64,000 bases of DNA from Macrostomum hystrix (Eukaryota; Platyhelminthes; Macrostomidae). A program made the translations under genes and the position numbers. Each line of letters opens with the position of its first letter. The first letter of the stretch is position 1. Of this stretch, positions 29,030-38,428 are shown in pieces. The notes beneath the pieces are model-generated. The model was not told the DNA's origin, did no database searches, and was given only the letters and a program-made list of their open reading frames with translations. The DNA lies in contig CATNEN010000010.1 in the NCBI GenBank assembly GCA_950097015.1, forward strand, positions 3,054,501-3,118,500, given 5' to 3'.

Positions 29030-29263
29030 TCAGCACATCGCAGTGCCGTCCATAGCGTTGATGGCACAGAACAGCGGCAGCAGGACGCCCTGGTGCAGCA
29101 AGTCAACGAAGGCAGCGCAGGGCCCGCAGCAGGCCTTGGTCGGCAGCAGCAGCAGGAAGATGGGGAACAGAAGGAAGGCCACGGGCCAGGCCAGCAGGAT
29201 CAGCACCAGCAGCCACAGGAAGGTCCACAGGCAGGACAGGCAGTCGGCTCTGTTGCGGCACAT
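29030..29263 (-). CDS. Small Cys-rich membrane protein (77 aa from this ATG)
   Basis: From the ATG at 29263 the product reads MCRNRADCLSCLWTFLWLLV, continuing as about 30 strongly hydrophobic residues (LILLAWPVAFLLFPIFLLLL). A Cys-rich segment (KACCGPC) and a short tail ending in DGTAMC follow. One or two membrane passes are likely, with cysteines at both edges that could be lipidated or bind metal. The frame stays open upstream to 29389, but CCTTACAG|GTGG at about 29320 looks like a splice acceptor, so an upstream exon is possible. I do not recognise the family. The coding call rests on composition and the regular hydrophobic block rather than homology. Confidence 0.5.
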   Translation of the reverse strand: MCRNRADCLSCLWTFLWLLVLILLAWPVAFLLFPIFLLLLPTKACCGPCAAFVDLLHQGVLLPLFCAINAMDGTAMC

Positions 29264-30258
29264 TGTTGCGGCGGCTGTTTTAGCTGCTTGGCGGCTGGGC
29301 TCGAGTTCTGTGCTCCACCTGTAAGGTGGACTGAGCTTTGACAATATAATCGGAGGCGGCCCCTGTTTGCTGAGCTGCAGAGCAAACATACTGGCCTCAT
29401 CTCTGCCAGTTCATCATGGCAACCGAGTGCGCTGAGAACAACTAAACAGCCGCCCCCACCGCTGTCCAGCTGTGCTATTTATTTGCTTTTATTTGAACAA
29501 GAAATCTCAAGATTTGAGCAGAAGTCGATCTCCGAAGTGAGTCTTGTTCTAGTTGGCCCTTTGATGGTCGTTAAGTTATAAATATTAATGTCTAAGACGA
29601 CAATGCTCATTATGCAGAGCATGAGTAGTCATTGTAGTGCTTTGATTTTTCTTCGAATGAAAGGAAATCAAGCAAAGTAGCAGAAAGTGATTTTATATTC
29701 TCTGCTCACTTTTTCGCAGTCAATTAGATCTAGCAAGCGGTTTCATTGTGCAAATCCGAACTTTATTTAGCATAAAATATGACTTTGCGATAGCTTTTAA
29801 CAATTTACAGAATAAAAACCAGGTACTACTCATCATTAAACTGACAGTAGTACATGCTGTTAAAACACGAAATAGAAAATAAATAGCAGAATGAACCTAG
29901 CAAAATAAGCCACAAGAAAAGCAAACACTTCCTCTGAAAGCGCCGTCTATTTAGAGCTAGGTGATCTAGCCAAGTGATTTATATTCGCAGGCAATGGAAT
30001 AATCTATTTTGAGTCCACGAGTTTCTTAATTCCAATTAACAGCAGTTTGACTCGTCACCACAAAAAGTGAGAAATACTATGAATTTGAAGTTACCCTGAT
30101 ACATCTCTTAGACAAATTCCATAAAAGTCTGAAGTAAAAGTACACACGAATTGCGCAACGCAAAATTGAATCTACAGAAGGCTTTTATCAAACATTTTTT
30201 TATTTTTCTTAGCGCGAAATTAAAATACGAGTACATTTCCTAGAAATTCGACGCTACG
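29264..30258. other. Intergenic, AT-rich
   Basis: No gene, array or mobile element is supported between the small membrane protein gene and the end of the FAD oxidoreductase gene. Confidence 0.45.
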
Positions 30259-33200
30259 TCAGAGAGCGAACGGCCTGGAATCGATGAAGTCGCATCGGCT
30301 GTCAATGATAAGGTCGGCCAGCATGCGTCCGGTGGCCGGGCCATTCAGGATGCCCCAGCAACTGTGCCCGGCAGCCACGAATGCGTTATGCCGGCCGGGC
30401 GCCCGGCCAATCAGAGGCAGGTTGCGCTCGGCCAGGGGCAAGTAGCAGGCCTGGCTGGCCAATATGCGGCCCCTGGCCAGCCGGTCCGAGCAGGCCGCTG
30501 CCAGGCACCAGAGCCGGTCGCTGCGGCCCTGGTCCGGAGTCACCTGTCAATCAGTCACGGGGCGCAGGGTTGGCAGGAAGCACAGGACTGGCAACACAGT
30601 AAGCTGCCCCTATAAAAACTTTTGTCTTTTACAATCCTTCTCTAGGCTGTAATAACGATTCCACGGGCCTTAGCTACTACGGTCCTAAAGGCCGTAGCAA
30701 TGATCCCACAAGCATAAGCGACGATTCCACAAGCAGTAGAAACGATCACGCAGGCCATAGCAACGATCCCAGAGACCATAGCAACAATCCCAGAGGCTAA
30801 AAGCAACTATCCCAGAGGCGATAGCAACCATCCCAGATGTCATAGCAACCATCCCAGAGGCTAAAAGCAACCATCCCAGAGGCCATAGCAACCATCCCAG
30901 ATGTCATAGCAACGATCCCAGAGGCCATAGCAACCATCCCAGAGGCCATAGCAACCATCCCATAGGCCATAGCAACCATCCCAAAGGCCATAGCAACCAT
31001 CCAGAGGCCATAGCAACCATCCCACAGGCCATAGTAGCCATCCGTCAGGCCATAGCAACCGCCAAACAAAACCAATACGCAACTAACCAAATCGGCGGAC
31101 TCCGGCAGTGGCGGATCGTCGCCCAGGCCGCACACGTAGACGGTGCCGTCCGGCCGGGGGTAAAACTCTGGCGACGCCCGGCCGGCGTCCATTTGGGTGA
31201 ACAGGGCGTGCGGAGACACTGGCTCGGCCGGCTGCACAACCAGTGAGTGAGCCCGGTGGCCTCGCACCTGCCCAGGCGGCTGGCCCAGCCAGGCGAGCCC
31301 GACGTCGGTCCAGGGCCCCATGGCCAGCACCGCGGCGGAGCAGGGCACCGGCGGGCCACCGCCAGCGACCAGGACGTGGCTGACGCGCAGATGGCCAGTG
31401 TCCGGATCCGGCTCGGAGGAATACTGCAGGCCCGTCACCGTGGCGATGCGGACCTGGGCGTGGCAATTGATCATTCGCATTAGGAGCATTGGTCATTCGC
31501 ACCAGAAGTATTGTTCATTCGTATTAAAGTATTGGTCATTCGTATTAAAGTATTGGTCATTCGTATTAAAGTATTGGTTATTCGTATTAAAGTACGAGGA
31601 CTGTCCCAAAAGTAGTGTTACTTTTTGTTATGTTAGAAGTCAAGGCGAGTGTGTGCGAGCTACGAAACGCTTAAAGCCAGCGATGGGCAGAGAGCCGATA
31701 TATATATTATTGTTTAGTCAAGTGCAGTGAGCAATGTACATTGTACGCGTCAATGGGGGACTGGGGGGCAGGTGCACTGAGAGAGAAAGAGAAAGACTGC
31801 ACATCGGCTAGCCAGCATCGATCATTACACAACACCTCCTTACATTGAAAAGTACGAATATAATGGCACGAAAAGAGTAGAACGAATATAGTAGCACGAA
31901 TGGAGTCGCACGAAAACAGTTGAATGGGGAAAAATAAAAACATTGAAATATTTTACGATCATATGGAACAATACAATATTAATGTTGAAAAATATCATTT
32001 TAGACCGTTTGTTAAATCGCACGCTTGAGCAGCAAAGGCAACACATCAACTTCTGCCATACCTCCTTTCACCAAAATTATAGGAACTTAAAAAGAGCTTC
32101 CAGTTCATTTAAATTCAGTCAACAGTCATTTTTCACTCAAAAGTTCACCACGAGGCCTGGTACCTCTGCGGCTGATGGACAAGTCGACCTCGCTTGGTCC
32201 GGAACCCAGAGTCGTCCGAGCTTGAGCACGGTTGCACAGATGCCGGCTCCTCAGCTGGCTGCACTGGCTCTGCAGGCTGCTCTGTCGCCGGTTGCACGGC
32301 CGGTTGCACGGCCGGTTGCACGGCCGGTTGCACGGGTGCCTGCTGGTCGTCCGCCTCCGACAGATTGACATCCTCATCAGCCACTGGGTAGCTTTCATGG
32401 AATGGCACGCCGATCTCACGTGGCCTGATAAACCGCCGGTTGCGCCTGAGCAGCTGGCCCGACTCCGTGCGAAGCCAGTACGACCGCGGGCTGCCGTCCA
32501 CCTCGCTGTCGACCTCGGCAGCCACCCAGTTCCGACGATCGCACTGAAGCCAGACTGGCTCGCCGACCTCCAAGCGTCGAAGTGCGCGCGCACCGCGGTT
32601 GTAGAGCTGAGCTGCCCGGGTCCGCTCCTTCTGGAATGCTTCGATGCTGGCATGCACGTAGGTCTCCCGAGGCCGCAGATCTTGCACCGTTGTCGGCAGG
32701 TCGCACCGCAGTTTCCGGCCAAACGCCATTTCCGCCGGGCTGGGGAAGCCGCTGCCGACCGGCGTGTTGCGATAGTGCAAAAGGGCCAGTGCCAGGCTCT
32801 GTCCAGTCTCCTGGCACTTCTTCATAATATTCTTGGCAGTCTGCACATATCGCTCTGCTTTGCCGTTGGACTGCGGGTAGGCCGGACTCGATGTCCGGTG
32901 CTCCACTTGAAATCTGTTCATGAACTGGCGGAACTCTCCTGCGGTGAACTGCGGCCCGTTGTCACTGATGAGCTTCTCTGGCACTCCAAAGTTCTGGAAA
33001 TGGTCTTGGAGCACCTGAACTACTGCCAGGCTTGTTGTCGACCGCAGGCGGGTGATGCTCATCCAGTGGCTGTAGGCGTCTACGTACACCAGGTGCGCAG
33101 CGCCACGGAACTCGAACAAGTCGGTCGAGCAGACTTGGAACGGAAACTCGGGCATTTCAACGATCATCAAAGTCTCCTTTGACTGGGCCTTCATGTTACG

Positions 33201-36200
33201 CTGGCAGGCCTCGCACTGGCTGACAGTTCGCTCGATGCAGGTGCGCAGATGCAGATGCAGCTCCGTGATGATCGAGTCGTACGCCTCGTCGTGCTGATGC
33301 GTCCAGCTCCAAATGACGTCTTTCTTGAGCAGGTGTCTAAGCGGCTCTGCAGTAGCGGAAAGATGAGGACAAAACTTGGCCAGGTAAGTCACACAGCCGA
33401 GAAATCGCCTTAGCTGCTCCTTCTTCGAAGTGAGACCTTCAACATCATTCGGCCGGATCATTTCTTTGATGGCTTTGACCTTCATTGGATCTGCTCGCAA
33501 CCCTTCCGAGCTGAGCACATCGCCTAGGTAGTTGAGCTCTTGGACACCGACTCGCATCTTCTGTGGGTTCAGTGTCACCTTGGCACGCTTGCACTGCTCC
33601 AGGAGCTCTCGCACAGCTTGGTCGTGCTCCTCGACTGTTCTTCCCCACACGATGATGTCGTCAAAGAAGTTCTTAGAGTTTCTCACGTTGTTTGTGACGT
33701 TTTCTTCCATTCTCTTCTGGAAGACCTCGGGAATGGATGAGAGACCGTATGGAACTCGTTTCCAGCGATATCGGCCGAACGGGGTGTGGAACGTGGTCAG
33801 GAAGGAGCTTTCATCATCGAGTTTTAGTTGGTGAAAGCTCTCGTTCGCATCGAATGAGCTGTACAGGATGGCTCCAGCAGTCGCAGCTCGAACTTCCTCG
33901 GCGGTGGGGATCGGGTGGTACTCTCTGATGATGAACCTGTTCAGGTAGGTCGGATCTAGATACAGTCGCATCGAGCCGTCCTTCTTCCACACGATGGCCA
34001 CATTGGAGACCCACTGCGTCGGTTCGTCGACTCGCGCGATCGTTCCTTCCTTCTCCAGTCTCTCCAGCTCGCACTTCAGAGGTTGATACGCAGCAAATGG
34101 CACCTTGCGAGGAGGCTGCACTTTAGGCACTGCGTTGTCCGACAGTTGAATGGTGTATGGCTGCTTCATGCAACCAACGCCGTTGAATACTTCTGGGAAG
34201 CTGGCCTTTAACTGGCTGGAGTTCAGTTCCGATAACTGCTGCTTGCTCACCTTGCTGATGCTGCTTAGACTCTGCTGCAACGAGAACAGCTTCTTGACCA
34301 GCTGCAGCTCCTCAATCGCTGACTTCCAGCCGATGATGGGCGTGGAGTTCTCGCCGACAACAACAAACTGCAGTCGGGCATTCTTCCGGCAGGGCGAAGA
34401 CACAGTCAAGTACGTGATGCCGACCACGTCCAGCAGCTGCTTGTTGTACGTTGTCAGAGTCCAAGATGTCGGCTCAATCGATGCTGCAGGGGCGAGCTGG
34501 ATCAGCCGTTTCAGAGGGATCACGTTGACGTCCGCACCGGTGTCCACCTTGAACTGCAGCTTTCTTCCAGAGTCCGTGACAGTCAGGCACACCATCATCG
34601 CCGAGCTGTCGGTTTGCGCCTTGGTTCGAGCACCTGGCTGCTCCACGGTCATGATTGCTGCAGCCGGGCCATCACCTGCGGACTCGGTCTCGGTGTTCTC
34701 CACCAGCTCGTTGACCTTCTTAGCTGAGCGGCACACGGACGAGAAATGGTTTGCGCGACCACAGTTATTGCAGGTCTTACCGAATGCCGGGCACTTGCGC
34801 CGCTCATGCTGCTGTCCGCAGAAGCCGCAGCTGCGAGCCGACTTGGCATTGCTGGCGGTCTGCGACCGGCTGGTTCGGCCTTGAACTGCCTCGACGGACG
34901 CTGGCGCGGGTGCAGGCGTTGCTCGGCTGATCTGCGCTGTGGCCAGGGTCCGAGCCTGCCGCTTCGAAGTCTCCGACGCTCGACCCATCTGGATGGCGCG
35001 GTCCAGCGTCAGCTTTGTCTCGCGGAGAAGCCTCTCCCTCAGAGCTGGGTCGTTCGCACCGATGACGATCTGATCTCGAATGACGCTGTTCTCGATGGTC
35101 TCCTTGTTCGCTGGCTCGCTGTAGTTGCATCGCTTGATGAGCTGGCGAAGTGAGCCGACGAATTGGTCGAAGTCCTCAGCTTCTCCTTGCACTCTTGTTC
35201 GAAGCTGGTAGCGCTCAAAGGTCTCATTCGACAGAGGCTCGCAGTACTCTTGGAACGCACTCTTTACAGCTGCGTACGTTGCTACTTGGTCTGCAGGAAA
35301 CGTGGAGAATACGTCCTGTCCATCGGATCCCAGCGCGGTCAGGAGAACAGCGATCTTCACTTCTTCACTTTCTTCAGTCCTCTTCGTAGCTTTCATGTAG
35401 AAATCAAATGCACTGATCCATCGCCTCCAGTTGTCTGCCCTATTGGTGTCAAAAATCATGGGCTCTGGCGGCCTCAATCCATCCATGCTGGCTCGCTAGA
35501 AAGTTTAGACTTGCGACGTCATGTTATGTTAGAAGTCAAGGCAAGTGTGTGCGAGCTACGAAACGCTTAAAGCCAGCGATGGGCAGAGAGCCGATGTATA
35601 TATTATTGTTTAGTCAAGTGCAGTGAGCAATGTACATTGTACGCGTCAATGGGGGACTGGGGGGCAGGTGCACTGAGAGAGAAAGAGAAAGACTGCACAT
35701 CGGCTAGCCAGCATCGATCATTACACAACACTTTTGATTATATCTTTTGTTCTGATGGTTCAAATAACGTGATTTTACACAGTCTTATAGCGGCAAGTCT
35801 CTTCTTTATATTAATTCAAATCTTTTTTTCTAACAGACTAGGGAAATAGAAGTTATCAACGAAAAACTAACAGGACCTCAAACATAGACTTACAGTAAAT
35901 CAACAAGCAAGCAAAAATGACCAACAGTTGAGTGGTTGCGAATATGAAGTTTTCTCGTAGCAATTGAAACGCTCCTCTGCACTCGTCGGTGGGAATGCTT
36001 GACTTCTCAACGTAGTCACCGCCGAGCTGAAGGCATTTTTGCCACCGACTGAACAAACCGTCAATAGCGTTGGCAAAACTCTCGCGTGGAATTTTGTGGA
36101 GCAGGACATTCCGCACTGCCTGTTCGAGGTTGTCACGGTTCTCATGAACTTTACCTCGCAGATGCGACTTCATTAGTGGAAATAAGGCGAAATCTGCTGG

Positions 36201-38428
36201 CGCCAGATCAGGCGAATACGGTGGATGAGGCAAAATATTAAACTTGAGTCTGCTGACAGCCTCGGAGGTCTTCTGTGCAGTATGGGGTCTGGCGTTGTCG
36301 GTGGAGAAGAAAGGGCTTGATTCCAACCCGACGCTTGTTCCAGATTTCGAACTTCAATTTTTCAAGGGAAGCAATATAGCACTCGGCATTGATGCTCTTC
36401 CCTGGCTCAAGAAATTCGATTGTAAGTGGTCCATTTCTGTCGAAGAACAAAGTCAGAAGCACCTTTTTGCAGTGAGGCTCTCAACGTGCCTTAACAGGGG
36501 GGTCTGAACCCCTGATTGTCCAAACCTTGGACTCCTGTTTGAGGGCGACCTGTCCTGAGCTGATCAGCAAGGTCCGTCCTTCCCGCTCGAAACTGTTCTA
36601 TCCAACGATAGATGGTCATTTTACTGACCGCGCAAGACCCATGAGCTGATGAAAGTTGCCCATGAATCTCGGCTGCACTGTGCCCCGTCTTCCAAAGGGT
36701 GTAAATCACACTCCTCTGGGCAAAACTTGAATGCACATCCATGATCTTTAGCACAGCAAGAAATGAGAACAAAAATGCTCGTACTGAAGCCAAGTCCCAG
36801 TGAGAGATATGAAGATTTCATTCCATCTTTTCCAGAGACAACTTTCAAATTATAACTTCATTATGAGAAATTTCGCAGATTGAGAAATTGAGAAAATTTG
36901 GTTGAAAGAGTGACCTCAGTCGAAAGCACTTTCGTAGCATTCCGATAGCTTGTTGATTTACTGTAAGTCTATGTTTGAGGTCCTGTTAGTTTTTCGTTGA
37001 TAACTTCTCTTTCCTTAGTCTGTTAGAAAAAATATTTGAATTAATATAAAGAAGAGACTTGCCGCTATAAGACTGTGTCAAATCACGTTATTTGAACCAT
37101 CAGAACAAAAGATAGAATCAAAAGTAACACTACTTTTGGGACAGCCCTCGTATTGGTCATTCGTATTAAAGTATTGGTCATAAATAATATGATTTTAGTC
37201 TCGATACCACACAAATTTTCATTGTAAGCGCTAGTTCAAAGCTGAGGAAATTTTATTCACCTCGGTGCCTGCAAGCTCGGCAGCCTTAGCGGCCAGCGCC
37301 TTAGTCAGCTTTCCCGGGTGCACCTGAGCTGTGTTTTGAGTACTGCCCAGGTGGCCGCAGTCGGACACCGGCCCAGTTACCCAGTCCGGCAGGTCGGGAT
37401 TGCTCTGGCTCGTTTGGCCATCGCTGGAGCCGAACTCAACCGACAGAGTGTCCAGGCGTCTGGTGGGATTTGGCGAACGAGCTCTGATTCTTTGAATCTT
37501 TAAGGCCTCTATAATCATACTTAACACCTCCATAAAACAGGCCTCTATAATCATACTTAACACCTCCATAAAACAGGCCTCTATAATCATACTTAACACC
37601 TCCATAAAACAGGCCTCTATAATCATACATAACACCTCCATAAAACAGGCCTCTATAATCATACTTAACACCTCCATAAAACAGGCCTCTATAATCATAC
37701 TTAACACCTCCATAAAACAGGCCTCTATAATCATACTTAACACCTCCATAAAACAGGCCTCTATAATCATACTTAACACCTCCATAAAACAGGCCTCTAT
37801 AATCATACATAACACCTCCATAAAACAGGCCTCTATAATCATACTTAACACCTCCATAAAACAGGCCTCTATAATCATACTTAACACCTCCATAAAACAG
37901 GCCTCTATAATCATACTTAACACCTCCATAAAACAGGCCTCTATAATCATACTTAACACCTCCATAAAACAGGCCTCTATAATCATACTTAACACCTCCA
38001 TAAAACAGGCCTCTATAATCATACCTAACACCTTCATAAAACAGGCCTCTATAATCATACCTAACACCTTCATAAAATAGGCCTCGATAATCATACTTAA
38101 CACCTCCATAAAACAGGCCTCTATAATCAGCCTTAACACCTCCGCAAAACAGGCCGCACCGATAATCGATCACTTCGGCACCCAGCTCCTCTGCCAGCTC
38201 GCTGTGCAGCCGGAAGCTCTCTCTGGCCAGCGCATTCAGTGGGCCGCGACACCAGTCCAGAGCCAGGAAGCCGCCAGCCTTGCCAGAGGCTGCACTGGCG
38301 ATGGCCACTCGCTCCAATAGGATGCTGCGCACACCCCGCTTGGCCAGATAATAGGCCAGTGAGCAGCCAATGATGCCAGCTCCGCAGATCACCACAGGCA
38401 GCTGTTCAGTGTCTGATCCAGCTGACAT
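30259..38428 (-). CDS. FAD-dependent oxidoreductase (DAO family, TDA3-like), four exons
   Basis: Exon 1 starts at 38428 (MSAGSDTEQ) with the dinucleotide-binding motif VVICGAGIIGCSLAYYLAKR and ends near 38140. Exon 2 (about 37488-37261) has RRLDTLSVEF, DWVTGP and the conserved TAQVHPGKLTKAL. Exon 3 (31453-31088) has AVLAMGPWTDVG, HSLVVQP and FYPRPDGTVYVCGLGDD. Exon 4 (30543-30259) has LASQACYLPL and AAGHSCWGILNGPATG. Phases fit for exons 2-4; the exon 1 donor is uncertain because a 36-bp array copies it. DAO-fold enzymes oxidise amines or amino acids with FAD. The TDA3-like branch (fungi, plants, animals) has no settled substrate. Intron 2 holds nested transposons and introns 1 and 3 hold arrays. 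Confidence 0.85.
30690..31062 (+). repeat. 21-bp minisatellite in FAD oxidoreductase intron 3
   Basis: About 17 degenerate units with the core CCATAGCAACCATCCCAGAGG, more diverged towards 30690. On the gene strand it begins about 25 nt after the exon 3 donor. Confidence 0.85.
31484..31592 (+). repeat. 21-bp repeat interrupted by the mariner insertion
   Basis: Units of ATTCGTATTAAAGTATTGGT(C) occur about four times before the mariner and resume right after it at about 37151-37182. The transposon therefore landed within an existing array in intron 2. Confidence 0.85.
31626..31834 (-). repeat. 3' LTR
   Basis: 209 bp, nearly identical to 35522-35730; the differences are G/A at the 22nd base and A/G within the TATATA tract. 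Confidence 0.93.
32145..35486 (-). CDS. Gag-Pol polyprotein of the Ty3-type element, with RNase H missing (1113 aa)
   Basis: One open frame. Residues 1-215 resemble Ty3 Gag (WRRWISAFDFY, FERYQLRTRVQ). Residues 220-252 are two zinc knuckles (CGFCGQQHERRKC and CNNCGRANHFSSVC, the latter lacking one residue pattern). The protease has DTGADVNVIPL (315-317). Reverse transcriptase spans about 450-735, with FFDD at 607-610 in place of the usual YxDD. Around residue 742 the RT thumb/connection (HDEAYDSIITE) passes directly into the tail of the integrase zinc domain (CEACQRNM). RNase H and the HH half of the integrase zinc finger are therefore missing in frame. The integrase core keeps D789, D842 and E878 with 35-residue spacing. 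The Pro/Gln-rich C terminus has a PAVQ repeat. Probably non-autonomous. Confidence 0.9.
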   Translation of the reverse strand: MDGLRPPEPMIFDTNRADNWRRWISAFDFYMKATKRTEESEEVKIAVLLTALGSDGQDVFSTFPADQVATYAAVKSAFQEYCEPLSNETFERYQLRTRVQGEAEDFDQFVGSLRQLIKRCNYSEPANKETIENSVIRDQIVIGANDPALRERLLRETKLTLDRAIQMGRASETSKRQARTLATAQISRATPAPAPASVEAVQGRTSRSQTASNAKSARSCGFCGQQHERRKCPAFGKTCNNCGRANHFSSVCRSAKKVNELVENTETESAGDGPAAAIMTVEQPGARTKAQTDSSAMMVCLTVTDSGRKLQFKVDTGADVNVIPLKRLIQLAPAASIEPTSWTLTTYNKQLLDVVGITYLTVSSPCRKNARLQFVVVGENSTPIIGWKSAIEELQLVKKLFSLQQSLSSISKVSKQQLSELNSSQLKASFPEVFNGVGCMKQPYTIQLSDNAVPKVQPPRKVPFAAYQPLKCELERLEKEGTIARVDEPTQWVSNVAIVWKKDGSMRLYLDPTYLNRFIIREYHPIPTAEEVRAATAGAILYSSFDANESFHQLKLDDESSFLTTFHTPFGRYRWKRVPYGLSSIPEVFQKRMEENVTNNVRNSKNFFDDIIVWGRTVEEHDQAVRELLEQCKRAKVTLNPQKMRVGVQELNYLGDVLSSEGLRADPMKVKAIKEMIRPNDVEGLTSKKEQLRRFLGCVTYLAKFCPHLSATAEPLRHLLKKDVIWSWTHQHDEAYDSIITELHLHLRTCIERTVSQCEACQRNMKAQSKETLMIVEMPEFPFQVCSTDLFEFRGAAHLVYVDAYSHWMSITRLRSTTSLAVVQVLQDHFQNFGVPEKLISDNGPQFTAGEFRQFMNRFQVEHRTSSPAYPQSNGKAERYVQTAKNIMKKCQETGQSLALALLHYRNTPVGSGFPSPAEMAFGRKLRCDLPTTVQDLRPRETYVHASIEAFQKERTRAAQLYNRGARALRRLEVGEPVWLQCDRRNWVAAEVDSEVDGSPRSYWLRTESGQLLRRNRRFIRPREIGVPFHESYPVADEDVNLSEADDQQAPVQPAVQPAVQPAVQPATEQPAEPVQPAEEPASVQPCSSSDDSGFRTKRGRLVHQPQRYQASW
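35522..35730 (-). repeat. 5' LTR
   Basis: 209 bp, the partner of 31626-31834. On the minus strand it begins TGTTGTGTAATGATCG and ends CTAACATAACA. Confidence 0.93.
35856..36793 (-). pseudogene. mariner transposase, internally deleted and frameshifted
   Basis: Three pieces in different frames. 36793-36491 holds the N-terminal helix-turn-helix region (SVIYTLWKTGHSAAEIHGQL, MTIYRWIEQFRAGRTDLAD). 36462-36238 holds part of the catalytic core (LLTLFFDRNGPLTIEFL). 36326-35856 holds TDNARPHTAQ and the HPPYSPDLAPADFALFPLMK block, typical of mariner. The segment that should carry the second DNA-binding helices and the first catalytic Asp is absent. The copy cannot encode an active enzyme. Confidence 0.88.
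37496..38140 (-). repeat. 36-bp minisatellite at the exon 1/intron 1 junction of the FAD oxidoreductase
   Basis: About 18 units of 36 bp. On the gene strand each reads GATTATAGAGGCCTGTTTTA then TGGAGGTGTTAAGTAT. The exon 1 end (GATTATCGGTGCGGCCTGTT then TTGCGGAGGTGTTAAGGC) is a diverged first unit, so the array was seeded from the exon-donor boundary. Every unit keeps the reading frame (12-residue repeat DYRGLFYGGVKY) and repeats GGAG|GTGTTAAGT, a possible 5' splice site. Confidence 0.93.

Larger units (their letters stand above)
31626..35730 (-). mobile_element. Ty3-type LTR retrotransposon with a 5-bp target duplication
   Basis: Two 209-bp LTRs (31626-31834 and 35522-35730) differ at only two positions, so insertion was recent. 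Each has TG..CA ends. CTTTT flanks both sides (31621-31625 and 35731-35735), the 5-bp target duplication. The element lies inside the left arm of the mariner. On the minus strand the 3' LTR is preceded by a short purine tract (AAGGAGG). No primer-binding site could be assigned to a particular tRNA. Confidence 0.95.
31595..37150 (-). mobile_element. mariner-type transposon with long (about 200-bp) inverted repeats, split by an LTR element
   Basis: The ends are CGAGGACTGTCCCAAAAGTA on the left and the inverse of CGAGGGCTGTCCCAAAAGTA on the right, flanked by TA (31593-31594 and 37151-37152). Once the LTR element is ignored, the left arm (31595-31625 then 35736-35908) pairs with 36948-37150 at roughly 95 percent identity. 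The arms are unusually long for mariner. Without the LTR insert the element is about 1.45 kb. Its transposase is broken (separate entry). Confidence 0.9.
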
